DNA from: Liolophura sinensis
Taxonomy: Eukaryota > Mollusca > Polyplacophora > Chitonida > Chitonidae
Direction: 5' to 3'
DNA length: 64,000 nt
Assembly: GCF_032854445.1 (NCBI RefSeq)
Contig: NC_088298.1
Coordinates: 2,354,160 to 2,418,159, forward strand
The notes under the pieces are model-generated. The model did not search any database, was not told the origin of the DNA, and was given only the letters and a program-made list of their open reading frames with translations. Each line of letters opens with the position of its first letter. The stretch's first letter is position 1. Shown in pieces: positions 12,401 to 27,400 of this stretch. The position numbers were made by a program, and so were the translations under genes.

Positions 12401-15400
12401 TCAAACAGTCACATAGTCAAATAGTCACAGTCATATAGTCGGAGAGCCATCATTCTTCAGACAGCTGGATAGTCAAACAGTCACATGGTCATACAGTCAG
12501 ACAGTCGTACAGTCACATAGTCAGACAGTCACAGTCATACAGTCAGAGAGCCATCATTCTTCAGACAGCTGGATAGTCAAACAGTCACATGGTCATACAG
12601 TCAGACAGTCACATAGTCAAACAGCCAAATACAGTCAGAGAGCCATCATTCTTCAGACAGCTGGATAGTCATACAGTCTCATAGTCAAACAGTCACAGTC
12701 ATATAGTCGGAGAGCCATCATTCTTCAGACAGCTAAAAAGTCAAGCATTGAGACAGTCAAAAAGTCAGACGGTCAGGTCCGCTTCAGGACCGGTAGATCC
12801 AGGATCAATCCTTGATCGAGTCACACCTAAGACTTTAAAAGAGGAAGTTGTAACTTCCTCGCTTGGCGTTCAGCACGAAGGGGATAGTGCAACAACTGGT
12901 TGACCCGTATCAGTATAATGGGTCGGGCGGGGCGGCTTACTTGCCTTCGGTAAGTCGTCTCAGTGAAGCAGCACTAAATAAAAGAGCGGTGGAAATCCGT
13001 CCTGCAACAAGGAGGCACATTACACATACATGCACCTTCGTCGTCATATGACTGAAAAATTGTTGAGTACAACGTTAAACCCCAAGCACTCACTCACTCA
13101 GACAGTCAGAGAACCATCATTTGATAGCTAGACAGTCAGTCACATAGTCAAACAGTCATACAGCCACATAGTCAAACAGTCACATAGTCTTACAGTCAGA
13201 GAGTCACACGGTCAAATAGTCAAACGGTCATAGTCACAGTCATACAGTTGCACAGTCATAGTCACTGTCAAACAATCATACAGTCAAAGGTCAAACAGTC
13301 AGACAGTTACATGTTCAAACAGTCACACAGTGAAACAGTCAGACAGTCACAATCATACAGTCACAGTCAAATAGTCGCACAGTCACTTAGTCAAACAGTC
13401 AATCATACAGTCATATGGTCAAACAGTCAGACAGTCATATAGACGAGCATTCAGATACATGCAATCAAACAGACAAAGAATCAGACAATCAAACAGTCAT
13501 ACAGCCACATAGGCAAACGGTCAGATACATGCAGTCAGACAGACAGACAAAAAGTCAGACAGTCAAAGAATCAGACAGCCATAAAGTCACAATCAACAGT
13601 CACATAGTCAAACAGTCAGATACATGCAGTCAAACAGACAGAAAGAGAGTCAGACACTTATACAGTCACAGTCAAACAGACAGTCAGATACACACAGTCA
13701 AACAGACAGGCAAAGAGTCAGACAGTTATACAGTCACAGTCAAACAGACAGTCAGATACACACAGTCAAACAGACAGGCAGAGAGTCAGACAGTTATACA
13801 GTCACAGTCAAACAGACAGTCAGATACACACAGTCAAACAGACAGGCAGAGAGTCAGACAGTGAAACAGTCAGACAGTCATACAATCACGTGGACAAACA
13901 GTCAGATACATGCTGTCAGACGGACAGTCAATGATCAGACAGTCAGAGTCAAACATTCAGATACATGCTGTCCAACATGTGACAATAAATGGGTGATTTT
14001 TATGCAGTCTTAGACTCGATAACTTGTTTTCTAACCGTAAGGTGTGCAATTCTATACATCAAGTGTTGAAAGTTTATCCCGGTGACACCAGTTAACTTCG
14101 TGTACATTCACTGATAAACTGGTCGATGGCCATGGTGAAATCTGGAGGTTTACAACAATCAATGAGTCAGTCAATCAAATAAATTTTGAACAAGTGTATA
14201 ATTGTTTGTAGTCGTGGGGTCTATATTTGTGAATGACATTTGAAGTCCTGTGGGTTTGGTCTTTGCAGACAGACCAGCGGAGAGCAGTGGTCAGTCGACT
14301 ACGACAATATCCTGAACGGTCACTGGTATCATGTGACCGTCACATGGAAGAGACGCAACGGACTGGTGCTCTACATCAATGGGAACAAAGTCGGACAGGA
14401 TTCTGCACCGGCAAGGAAACCCCCCGTTAGAGACGCATCGCGTTACAACGACTTCATTCTAGGACGTGCCAATGACTATTCAGGCTTAGGGAACCTGGGG
14501 ACAGTAGTGGTGGATGAATTCCAGTTCTGGTCTACGGTGAAATCGGCCAAAGAAGTTAGGGAATTGGGTAAGTAGCATCAGTAAAGGATAGTGGAAATAT
14601 TTTTATTCCTTTAACAAAGATGTTGTTTAGGATACGGCCAAACGTATAATAGTACAATAAAGCTTTCTTCTTGAGACGTAAAAGGGGCATTAAACTAGAG
14701 TTTTCCTCAAGCCCCAGTGGTCAGTCCGGGAATTAAAGGAACATTCATGTCCACAGTGATAACTGTCGAAATAACGTTATTTTGGGGAGCGCCCAAATTG
14801 TGGATGCTTTCCTCGTCCCACATTTCTGGCATACTCACTGATGATGTCATTTCTGAATATTCAAGACTGTTGATGGAAAATAGTCATAAAATAGAAGGGT
14901 TATTGAGAAATATAAAATCTTCTTCAAAAATGAAAACTGTTTTCTTATTTTGTTTTATCAGATACACCAAAATACAAAATAAGCCAGCTTACTTTTTAAC
15001 TTTCTTCATTTTCCTTTTCATGTATGGCAGTATCTCCTGTTATCTTTGTCATGCTGGCTTCCTCTCCGGCCGTAAGTGGGAAGGTCTGCTAGCAACCTGT
15101 GGATGGTCGTGGGTTTCCCCCGGGCTCTGCCCAGTTTCCACCCACCATAATGCTGGCCGCCGTCCTATAAGTGAAATATTCTTGAGTACGACGTAAAACA
15201 CCAATCAAATAAAATAAATAAATGTTATCTTTATGGTTTTTTTCCAGAAGGAGGTTGGCAACTAAAAATGTTTATTTAATATTTTATTCACAGTTTCGGG
15301 GAAAATGTAGGCTGAAAATTCTTACTATGAAAAGCAAATAAAATGAAAACATCAAGCACTTTTTTTAAAAAACATTTAGAGCAGAAGCCTATTAAAATTT

Positions 15401-18400
15401 ATATCCTGTTTTGTAATTTACTAATTTTTCATGTCATCATAGCACGTGTATTTTAAGAACTGTTTCACTTAAATAAAAAGTTTGAAATTGGACAATCCTT
15501 TTTATCCCGAAGCATGATGGCTTTGTCTACTATTCAGTCGAAATGACAGACGTGTATTCTTATGGGTCCACAACTGTTGTAAAACTTTTTCACTTCTTGA
15601 CAGTCTGTTAGATCTGAACCATTCTTCTTCCAGGACCAATTTACAGGTATTATTTGTCAATGGACCAAATGAGAGGTGGGAGCATAGAGACAATGAACCT
15701 GAAGGGGCGATCTATGGGGGATGTCAATCAAGTGGAGGGGAAGTCAGGGCGGGCCATCAGCCTGTCAGGGGGCGGAGACTACTTGGACTTTGGGCCTCAG
15801 TCGGACATCTGCCTGGGAAATATGGAGAAATGTCTGTACGGCTTTTACATGTCATTTTGGATTCGCTTCAACAAGCTAGATGACAACACTTACTTTGTGG
15901 CAACTGGTCCACGGGGAGTGGCGATTTACTACCAAGGAGGACGGCTGTATGCAGAGCTGACTAGCGACGAGAAACTGTGGCGAGCTTACTGGTACCGCCC
16001 CGTTGTTGGGCAGTGGTACTTTGTAGAGATATCGTGGGACGACAACAAGAGCAGTTTCTCGATGTATGTTGACCTGGAGTTGAAAGCTCAGCAGCGTGAG
16101 TACTCGTCCCATCGACCACGGGAAACTTCTCACCACAACTTCTATATGGGCAGGGCAAACACACCCATGAATGCCGAGAAATTTGCAGCTGTTGACGTGG
16201 ATGAGTTTGAATCGTTTTACGCTGACCGTGAAACATTGATGTTCCTAGGATTCATACAGCGAGGTGAGTATTGATTGAATGATTGAGCAGTCATTCAACC
16301 AATCAGACATCAGTATACCACAATACCACACTTTTTCCGACAACAGTTTCACCGAACTTTGATTTTGGATTTGTCGGACCTCCTGATTTGTGGGGCCTTC
16401 TGATTTGTGGGGCCTCCTGATTTGTGATCAGTCCATACCAGTTTAAATTCTTGTTTTTGAGGCAGAATAAATCTTTTTTCAATGTTTCAGGAGGGTATCC
16501 AAATAAATATAAAAACTTGAAAGTCATCTAATATGTGGAAAACATGAACCCCCAACAAGTTTTCCTTGCTGAAAACATTTTTATGATATCAGAAAGCCTT
16601 GAAAAACAGGAGTACAAGGGATGGTCTACCAGCAACTTGCGGATGGTTGTGGGTTTCTCCTGGGCTTTGCTTGGTTTCCTCCCCCGATAATGCTGGCTGC
16701 CGTCATATATAAGTTAAATATTCTTCAGTATGGCGTAAAACACCAATCAAATAGATAAATAAATAAATGAAAAACAGGAAAATCCTATAAACCACAAGAT
16801 AGAAGAAAATCAAAATGTGGTGACCAGCCCGGATAGCACAGTTGGTAGAGCATTCACTTGGGGACCGGTAGATCCAGGATCAGTCCTTGATCGAGCCACA
16901 CCTAAGACTTTAAAAGAGGAAGTTGTAACTTCCTCGTTTGGCGTTCAGCATGAAGGGGATAGTGCAACGACTGTTTGACCCGTATCAGTAAAATGGGTCG
17001 GGCGGGCGGCTTACTTGCCTTCGGTAAGTCATCTCAGTGAAGCAGCACTAAATAAAAGAGGGGTGGAAATCCGTCCTGCAACAAGGAGGAACATTACCTA
17101 CACCCTAAGGATTCCTTCATTGTCATATGACTGAAAAATTGTTGAGTACGACGTTAAACCCCAAGCACTCACTCACTCACTCAAAATGTGGATTTTCAGT
17201 TTTAGTTTTATTCCATTTTCAGATTTTTTTTGTGTTGGCTTGCCTGTAAAACATGAGATAAAATCAGTGTCGCCCTAGGGTCATAAGCCTTTAGTTTATA
17301 GTATAAAATCACCTACAGTATGATTTCAAGGAATTTTCAACCAATCATGTTGCTGTACTAAGTTCATTTGTATATGATCACACACTTCACATGATTTTTC
17401 ACCGAGCTTTTCTCCATTGTACAGTTTGCAAATTGGGACAAACTACAGTTGATATTACAGTTAATCTCAACCTTTTGAGATTTGAAAGATCAACTCTCAG
17501 TACAATTTATGGACATTTTTAATTTGATTTTTTAGACAAACCTACATTGGTTGGATTAACTAAATTCACAGCTTCACAAAAAGGATAATTTTATAAGTCA
17601 ACACAGAATAATGCCTTCGGAATACGCTTGCATATAACACCTTGCAAACTTGCAAAAAGGTTGAAGGATTACAGTATCCTTATATTCCTTCCAAGGACAA
17701 TGTGGAATTCATTTTGCTTTTAGAATTTATGTTTGTAGTAAAACAACTTTTTCCACATTTAGCTTGAAAATAACATCGATCAAAAGTAATCAGATATCAA
17801 CAATCATGTTATATTCATCTATTAAAGAGATAGTTTTCTTTTCGCACCTTTCAGGCAAACCCACCAACCATTACTTTGATTTTGATCGCATGAGCGGAAG
17901 TCGAATCGTCCATCCCTCCATTGCTATCAACACCTTTGGCAGCCCCAAGTTAGTCAGTGGGAAAATCCGACGAGCCTTGTCACTCAACGGAAACTCGCAG
18001 GTAGCAGATATCGGTGAACACGATGACGCTTGTCTGGGGAACCTTGATTTCTGTCACCATGGCGCCATGAAGGCATTTTGGCTCCGCCCCGGTGACATGG
18101 TCAACAACATGTACTACATGTCGAATGGACTCAACGGATTTAGTGTGATGTACAGCCGTGGGAGACTGCATGTGAAAGCCGCCACTTCCACACGGGAGTG
18201 GTCATTGTCAGTTCCCATGGTGATGGCCAATCAGTGGCATTTCCTCGAGTTGTCATGGCACCCAGAGCGCGGGCTTCAGCTCTTCTCCAATCAGGAGTTA
18301 ATCGGCGAGACGTCAACCGGCGTCGGGAGGACAGTGTCGCAGCGTGATGGGTACAATCCCCAGCTGAATCATTTCTACGTTGGACGCGGGAATGTGGACA

Positions 18401-21400
18401 TGAGGAACGCGGAGTTCGCCAATGCTACCGTGGACGAGATGGAATACTGGTACAGCACCAGGGACTACCTGCTGGCCCATGACTTCATCCAGAGAGGTCG
18501 GTATCATCATGCTTGTGGGCAAGTTCCACTAACAACCATTAAAGGCAAAGAAAACACTAACAGGAAATACATTTCAGATAGTAGAGCATCAAACACAGTC
18601 CAGGAACATAGTATTTTTTTTGGAATTTTTCAGAGTAAATGCTTTCAAAACATGGATTCTACGGTGGTCTCTGGAGAGAGTATGAGTGACATCACATTGA
18701 TATTTTTTGCTTGAAATAGGTCGTTTCACATTGTATTCAGTGAAATGCACTCATAGCTCTCTATATACGCATTTTGAATCATGAGGTATGTGTGGAAAGA
18801 GACAAACGCCTAGTGTGGCGTCACTGGTCCAAAATGTGGTGAGAAAAGACGTCAGGTGCAATTTACTAAGTTGAAAAAAATTCAAATAAAATTAAACTTC
18901 TATCCTCAACAATATTTAGTGGTCTTTCATCTGATACAACCCCATGTTAACTTAATGTTTTCATTGCATTTGAACATAAAAGTTTTGTTTTTTTGTGTGT
19001 GTAGGCCACCCATAAAACAATCTGTCAGAAAAACAAAGGGTTATTCTGTAGGGAGTTCTTTTAATTCTGGATAATGAAAAAGATACAGATTTTAAAGAAA
19101 TTTTAACATTGAGAGAATATAGTTAGAAAACCTTTTGTACTAATTCCTCAATCTATTTGTCACACACATAAAAACTGATGTGTTGGCATCAAAAGTACAC
19201 ATATCAGTTTAATACCTTTGTGTGCCTGTGAAAATGCATATATGCATTCCAAACTTCAGGTGAAATACAGTATTTGTTGTTAAAATACCGTATTTGTTGT
19301 TAAAATACCGTATTTGTTGTAAAAATGCAGTAAAGATAACCTTTTCCATCAAAATCGGCTGAAATTTCTCTCCCCACCTCTCCCCACCCCCCCCCCCCCC
19401 ATCTCACTTTAGTAAAACAATTAGTTTTGTCCATTTTTGTCAAAGATGAGATACTTTGAGAATCCTGATTTTTCTTAATATCAGCTGAAAATTCCCATCT
19501 CTGCAAATGTGTATACAATTGTATATTATTTTACAGGTGAACCGATGAATTATTTGATCAGCATGGAGGAAATCCGTAACAGTCGGTTGATCCACCCGAC
19601 TCTGAACTTGCCCGTAATGGGAAACCCAAAGATCGTGCCGGGGCAGGTGGGTAACGCCCTGCGTTTGAACGGGAAAGGCCAGTACGTTGACATGGGAGAT
19701 CAGCAGGACAAGTGTCTGGGCAACCTTGAGCTCTGTCGCCATGGCATCACTATGGCATTCTGGGTAAACTTCCAGAACTTTGAAAACAACATGTACTACT
19801 TGTCCACCGGTGGCAACGGTATTCAGATCTTCTACAGGGACGGACACGTGTTTTTCACTGTCAATCAGCCTGGGAAAACTTGGCAGGCAGCGATACCGCG
19901 AGCCGATTGGCTTAAAGCGGCCCAGTGGTACTTCCTGGAGCTCTCCTGGCACCCGGAACACGGGCTGAATGTGTACATTGACAACAAGCTGGCGGAGTCT
20001 GTGCGGGATCCTGCGCTGCGGGAGACGTCTTCTGTGGACGGAAACGTGTATTTGGGAAGAGCGAATCTTGGCGACACCAGCAGAAGGTTCGTCTACGCAG
20101 ATGCCATGTTTGACGAGATGGAGATCTGGTACGGTCGCAGGGAAGTTCTTCTTGCCTTTGACTACATTCTCAGAGGTAAGAAATTCGCCCTTGACTGATC
20201 AGTTTAATTTTTAGATTTTAGACTATATGCGTCTCTTATAGCAACAGCGACCATTTGCCTATTTAAACTTAACTTGTTTTCATTACCCTCAGGTAACATG
20301 CTCTACATAGCTTTTTTTTTTTTAGCTGTAACCATTGTTATGGTACCTAGAAATTTTAACCAACATTAGAATTATGTGCCTGTTTTGTCTTCAGCCAAGC
20401 AGCTCATAGCTTTGGACCATTTTAACCAAGGGTAAAGGTGCTTAGTTATCTTAACCACATTTTATATACTCTGGAGCATCATCAAGGAAAAATTGAATAT
20501 GCTTGTTGAAAATTTTCAGCAAAGGACTAAATGAAATTCATCAAAAGGCTGGCTTGGGATTCATACATATTGTCTAATTTTCTCCAATCAGTTTTTCTCT
20601 ACTGACTTCTTATTTCGTCATACAGAATGGATATTGTATTACTTCAAGTTTTGGCACATTTTTTGAGCTTTGTGATTTCTTGAAATAACTTGATTTCTAT
20701 CAGAAAATGCTCATCATTTGTCTTACTGTTTATATGTACATTGTACAATGTTGGGTTTGCTGGAAATGGTAAAGGTTCTTAGTTACATTCTTTTACATGT
20801 GGCTTAATATGAATTTATAAAAAGAAAACTTCTTATTGTTGGAAACATACACATTTTTTAATCAAAGTTTACAGATAAAAATTCATTTCCATTTTTCTAT
20901 CACTCAGTATTTTTATTCAGATTTCACTTATCTTTCAATGTTTCAAGATTTTATTATAGTCTATCTTTTTTTTTTAAGTCTAACATTTAAACCATGATAT
21001 TTTTCTTATCAATTAATAGTGTAATTGTATAAACGAGCTAAGAATAAATATTTTTACCTGTAGTTTTATTTTATCACAGCTATTCGTGGAGAAAGTCTCA
21101 TCCCCTTTGCTTCTACAACCAGCCAATCATCTTCCTTCCTTACGGTCATGTGACACAAAGCAGAATATGTTCAACTTTGCCCAAGCAAAACAGTTAGTTG
21201 TTTGTGCAATTTAAATTTCACGCAGAATTTGTCTTCATATTCTGATAGATCAATGGAAATGGAATTTTTGTTATTTGCCTGCCTTTTTTGAGAGAGATTT
21301 AAGAGTTTGGAGGACATGCACTGTCATTTTGGGTTGGAACATGTATATGGAAGTTGACCAAACTGCTATGTGTCACAAGGTGCATGCTAACTCCCTGGTT

Positions 21401-24400
21401 TGGAGTCATGACATTGGTGAGGTCATGAACACAACAGATGTGGTTTTACTGACTTTGATACTAACTAGTTTGACATCACAGCACTGTCAGACATACATGT
21501 AGTGTAGCCATGAAGCTAGTATACAAGCCAGTTGCATACCAGGTATGTAAAAACGCATGCGTAACTGTATCCTTAGGATGCAACTTGACAGTATTGGCAA
21601 AATATTTCTGCTTATTATAGACAAGTGTTTGCTTTGGTTACACAAATATTAGCAAACTATTTCTGCTTATTAAAGTGTTTGCTTTGGTTACACATCATTG
21701 GTTACACAATGTAAATAGGCCGATAGTGTAAGCTATTGAAATGGTATAACTAATATCTACAGAAAAGTAATGTACTTAATAGCTTCTCAGTCGACACGCT
21801 CACTAATGTTATATCTGTGAGTTCAAATCCAGCTCATGCTGGATTCTTGTCCTGTCGTGTGGGAGGGCCTGGACTCTACTGCCAGCCACTTCCATCTACA
21901 TGTACATGTAAGAAATGTAAGAGATGTAAAACACCCATCCAATAAATAAATCAGAACAATAAGCATGGCCCTTGACAGAGCCGGAAAACCTTTCTTATTG
22001 ATCAGCCACATGTACCTAAGGAAATGCTGTAGTTTTACTTTGGGCAGTGTGAAACCCTCCCAAACCATAAAGTGAGATATTTCGTTCAGAATTAAACACC
22101 AGTCAAATCAGTAAATAATTGTGTGTGTTAGTTGTTCGACTTTGGGTGACAGAAGTGATCTTAACAGTGAAGCACACGCAGAAAAACTCCAAACATTGAC
22201 AAACAAACTGCATGTGCTTTGTATCACCCCCATTTTGTATTACCGGCCTGTGCATTTACTAAAAATACTGACTTCATATATGCTAAACAATCACTCCATT
22301 TGCCCTTATTATTTCTCATTGTTTTGTGTGTGTTGCACAGGATCCACTGTTCACATGTCATTATTATCTATTTTATGATTTATAAATGTATGTATGTGTG
22401 TTTGATTTTTAATTTGTTGTCTTTATTTGTATATTGTGTTGTATTTATTACAGAATGCCTAATTTGTCATTACACCTGTGTGGGCTTTTTTTGTTTCAGT
22501 GTGCATGTACGGTTGTGTTTTTTTTTTTTGTAGTTTGTTTTCTAACGTCTTCCTAGTATTGTAGATTAGACAATATGTATGAATGTGTATCACCATCTGC
22601 AAGCCTGTCAGGTCACGTGTACTTGGTGTATAGCAGACACATGCTGTCATCTTTGCCTCACATAGTTACCTCCCTTGAACAAGGAACTAAGCTCCATACT
22701 CCTCACAGCGCCTGCGTCGCTCAACCTTTCGCTTTACCTCACAGCCACCAATAGCAAATTTTGTACAGAAATCGTGAACAACGCCGAGGTCAATAGGCTC
22801 ATGGTGATGAGACAGGAAGTGATATCAGAAAATACAAACAATTTTATTGATGAATGCTGATCAAATAGTTCCACAGGAGGAGACAAGTGATGAGGAAAAG
22901 CCCGTACAAGCCTACCTGCGTTTCACAGGCTCCAAAGGTCAAGCTTGTCTGTTGTTGGTGGCAGTGATGTAAGGCGAAGGTGGAGAGTGATCCATGGGCC
23001 GTATGGAGTATGATTAATCTGCTGACAATAGTTACCTCCCTTGGTGATATAAAACCCGTGACAAATGTACTTCATGCACCTGGTGTTTTTCTGTTCTACA
23101 GAAGAGGAATGCACCTACTCTAGAATACATGTACAAGAGTCAAGATTAACAAAACACATTTTGTTTTCATTACAGCGAGTTTTTTTGGTAATTTTGTCCC
23201 GCAGGTTTTATGAAGAGAGGAGTGAATTAATTGAGACCTTGAGAAAACACGATTAGGGAAATAGCGCAGTGTCATTTCTAATCTGGTGCAGTAAATGGAA
23301 AAATCATGCGATCTTGCTAACTTTGCGTTCTTGAATTCTCAGCTCGTATGTCCTGTCATAAATGCTGTGACATGATCGAGTCCCAGTTTTGTGCATGAAG
23401 TGGTTTAGAGTGGTTAATATGAAAGCTCGGCTAAGAATATGGCCGGCAGGACACAGAGCTGTGCGTGGAAATTATTGGAGCTATTGGAGTGGTGAATTAG
23501 TTTGACTTGGGTGACAAAAGTATTGCTCTTGACATCCTAACAGGGGATGTGGACAGAGCATAGTGTTAATTGACAAACTCACCCAAACTTCTAGGGATAT
23601 TGTTATTCTAGGGATATTGACTTGTGCGGGGTAATTTGGTCGGTAATGTACATGTTATTCTGACATGTTGTTCCAAGAGACTTAAGGAATAAAGTCGAAG
23701 GTCAAAATCGTTTTCGCCACTTTTGTAACAAGTAATATTTTGTACAATTGTGTATTTTTACAGATATGTAACGCATTGCTCAGGAATTTTAAAATGACTA
23801 GCATGACAGTGGGTCAAGTGAAATTGACTCGGGAAGTTAAGTACATTGTAGAAAGCAGCCTATCTTTTGTCCGTACAGACGCATGGAAGTATGAACTAAG
23901 TGTATTTCACCTAACAAAACATTTTTCAAGTTAGAGTCACATATTTCTTAATCCTGATTGTTTCGTTCCTCTTATAATGCCGGGGTTTTTTTTCTGTGAA
24001 GTTTCCCTGCAGACAATGTGTTACCTTCAAAAGTATCATTTTAAGATAGTACATTTTTACACAGGACAAAATGTTTACATTTTACTTCAATTCTTGCACT
24101 GTGCCTGGAGTGGTTAAATTTGAGAGGAAATTGTCGTTAAAAATCCTGAAGAACTATACTACAAAACGAAAATACACACACAACTACATGCAGTTTCACT
24201 GTTTGTGCCAGTACATTTTTAATCATTGTTTATGATTTCTGACATATAATACATCTTTATGGATTGAGGAAACACCACCCTTTGTCAAGTACATGACAAA
24301 TCTCCTGACTTAAAGCTACAGCCAAACCTTCAAGAACTGGATTTGAACCTGTGACCTCACTATTTCAGAGCCTGTATTTAAACAACAGTATTATCGTTAA

Positions 24401-27400
24401 TAGGGATTACACTTTCTGAATATAGCACAGATTCTAGTGCTGAAATTTTGGCCACTGCGGCTTTCGAACCAACGACCTCAGAGTCAGGCACCTAATCGCC
24501 AGCAATACATGTCAACCGTCTAGACCACTCGACCAACAGGCCTTCCACAAAAATGGAAGGTAGTTGGCCTTTACAGCTATGTATATTCACCTAAGGGGAG
24601 TGACGTCGTTTGTGATCATCAGACTGATACTTAATCCAATTTCTAAATGACATCTATACCTACCTGTATTTAAAGCTGAAGTGTGTTATTTGAATGAGTC
24701 AGTGAAGGCCACATAACAAGCATTGCACATGCCTTGAGAGCCACTAGTCCAAGGGAGGTAACTATTTCTGTGAACAAGTCTTTGTTGGCAGTTATTAGAC
24801 TTCTCAAGTGACGAATTTTGCTAGTGTGATTTTTGACTAGTGTGTCCTTGGCCAAAAGTTTTACACAGATGACATTATTTTAGAATTAAGAAGACCAAAG
24901 ACTAACACCTCTGTCTTGACAAAAATGACAACTGACATAAAAATGAGATATGCATCACAAACGTTTCAACCAAGACAAGACCTATGTATATATATCCAAA
25001 ATTAATTTTGATGAAAAGTGTTTTATGTTGTATACATGGCTGTGGAAAACTGAATTCTAATATAAATGATTAAGAGATTGAAAGTATTAAAATACACTGT
25101 AGATTGCAGGGCTGAATGATTGTAAAAATACGCTTTAGATTGCAGGACTGAATGTTTGTAAAAATACACTGTAGATTGCAGAGCTGAATGATTGGAAAAA
25201 TACACTGTACATTGCAGGGCTGAATGATTGAAAAAAATACACTGTAGATTGCAGGGCTGAATGAATGAAAAAATACACTTTAGATTGCAGAACTGAATGA
25301 TTGAAAAAATACACTGTACATTGCAGGGCTAAATGATTGAAAAAATACACTGTAGATTGCAGGGCTGAATGATTGAAAAAATACACTGTACATTGCAGGG
25401 CTGAATGATTGAAAAAATACACTTTAGATTGCAGGGCTGAATGATTGAAAAAATACACTGTACATTGCAGGGCTGAATGATTGAAAAAATACACTGTACA
25501 TTGCAGGGCTGAATGATTGAAAAAATACACTGTACATTGCAGGGCTGAATGATTGAAAAAATACACTGTACATTGCAGGGCTGAATGATTGAAAAAATAC
25601 ACTGTAGATTGCAGGACTGAATGATTGAAAAAATACACTGTACATTGCAGGGCTGAATGATTGAAAAAATACACTACATTGCAGGGCTGAATGATTGAAA
25701 AAATACACTTTAGGTTGCAGGGCTGAATGATTGAAAAAATACACTGTACATTGCAGGGCTGAATGATTGAAAAAATACACTGTACATTGCAGGGCTGAAT
25801 GATTGTAAAAATACACTGTAGATTGCAGGGCTCAATGTTTGTAAAAATACACTGTAGATTGCAGGGCTGAATGTTTGTAAAAATACACTGTGGATTGCAG
25901 GGCTGAATGTTTGTAAAAATGCACTGTGGATTGCAGGACTGAATGTTTGTAAAATACACTGTACATTGCAGGGTTGAATGTTTGTAAAAATACACTGTAG
26001 ATTGGAGGGCTGAATGATTGTAAAAATACACTGTACATTGCAGGGCTGAATGAATGAAAAAATACACTGTAGATTGGAGGGCTGAATGATTGTAAAAATA
26101 CACTGTACATTGCAGGGCTGAATGATTGAAAACATACACTGTACATTGCAGGGCTGAATGAATGAAAAAATGCACTTTAGATTGCAGGGCTGAATGTTTG
26201 TAAAATACACTGTACATTGCAGGGTTGAATGTTTGTAAAAATACACTGTAGATTGCAGGGTTGAATGATTGTAAAAATACACTGTAGATTGGAGGGCTGA
26301 ATGATTGAAAAAATACACTGTAGAGTGCAGGGCTGAATTTTTGGAAAATCATGGAATTTAGATGTGCATATGTACCATAAACAGAAGTATATCAATGGGA
26401 ATTGACCTACAAATGATTCAGGATATCTCTGAATTCAGAAATGACAAAAGTATATCAATGGGAATTGGCCTACAAATGATTCAAAATAACTCTGAATTCA
26501 GAAATGACAAAAGTATATCAATGGGAATTGACCTACAAATGATTCAGGATAACTCTGAATTCAGAAATGACAGAAGTTATCAATGGGAATTGACCTACAA
26601 ATGATTCAGGATAACTCTGAATTCAGAAATGACAGAAGTTATCATGGGAATTGACCTACAAATGATTCAGGATATCTCTGAATTCAGAAATGACAAAAGT
26701 ATATCAATGGGAATTGACCTACAAATGATTCAGGATAACTCTGAATTCAGAAATGACAGAAGTTATCAATGGGAATTGACCTACAAATGATTCAGAATAA
26801 CTCTGAATTCAGAAATGACAGAAGTTATCAATGGGAATTGACCTACAAATGATTCAGAATAACTCTGAATTCAGAAATGACAAAAGTTATCAATGGGAAT
26901 TGACCTACAAATGATTCAGGATATCTCTGAATTCAGAAATGACAGAAGTTATCAATGGGAATTGACCTACAAATGATTCAGAATAACTCTGAATTCAGAA
27001 ATGACAGAAGTTATCAATGGGAATTGACCTACAAATGATTCAGAATAACTCTGAATTCAGAAATGACAGAAGTTATCAATGGGAATTGACCTACAAATGA
27101 TTCAAAATAACTCTGAATTCAGAAATGACAAAAGTTATCAATGGGAATTGACCTACAAATGATTCAGGATATCTCTGAATTCAGAAATGACAAAAGTATA
27201 TCAATGGGAATTGACCTACAAATGATTCAAAATAACTCTGAATTCAGAAATGACAAAAGTTATCAATGGGAATTGACCTACAAATGATTCAGGATAACTC
27301 TGAATTCAGAAATGACAGAAGTTATCAATGGGAATTGACCTACAAATGATTCAGGATAACTCTGAATTCAGAAATGACAGAAGTTATCAATGGGAATTGA

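Larger units (their letters stand above)
16460..17290 (+). repeat. Old dispersed repeat ('GCAGAATAAATCTTTT' family), split by two SINEs
   Basis: Without the two SINE insertions the sequence aligns with copies at about 33735-33975 and 37255-37530: GCAGAATAAATCTTTT near the left end, then a GAAAAACAGG region, then TTTTTTNGTGTTGGCT and a final AAAACA-rich part. Listed as one interrupted copy. Confidence 0.75.
18497..19536 (+). other. Intron 5
   Basis: GT-AG, phase 1. AT-rich; contains a minus-oriented fragment of the TTTCACCTAAA repeat family (about 19150-19272), a 20-bp triplicate and a C-rich tract at 19386. No exon is seen. Confidence 0.7.

Noticed and set aside
13415-14013. Open frames of Lys/Gln/Ser/Asp repeats on the plus strand
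   Set aside because: They are translations of the CAGT-type array and overlap each other in different frames.
14269-14272. Upstream acceptor for exon 3 (4 nt earlier)
   Set aside because: It breaks the frame from exon 2; the acceptor at 14271-14272 keeps it.
22715-22740. Short match to exon 7 (TTTCGCTTTACCTCA)
   Set aside because: Fifteen bases only; the flanks do not match, so it is taken as chance and not as a duplicated exon.
25135-26352. 405-codon minus-strand open frame
   Set aside because: It coincides with the 36-bp satellite; overlapping frames are open for the same reason. Kept only as a finding, not as a gene.
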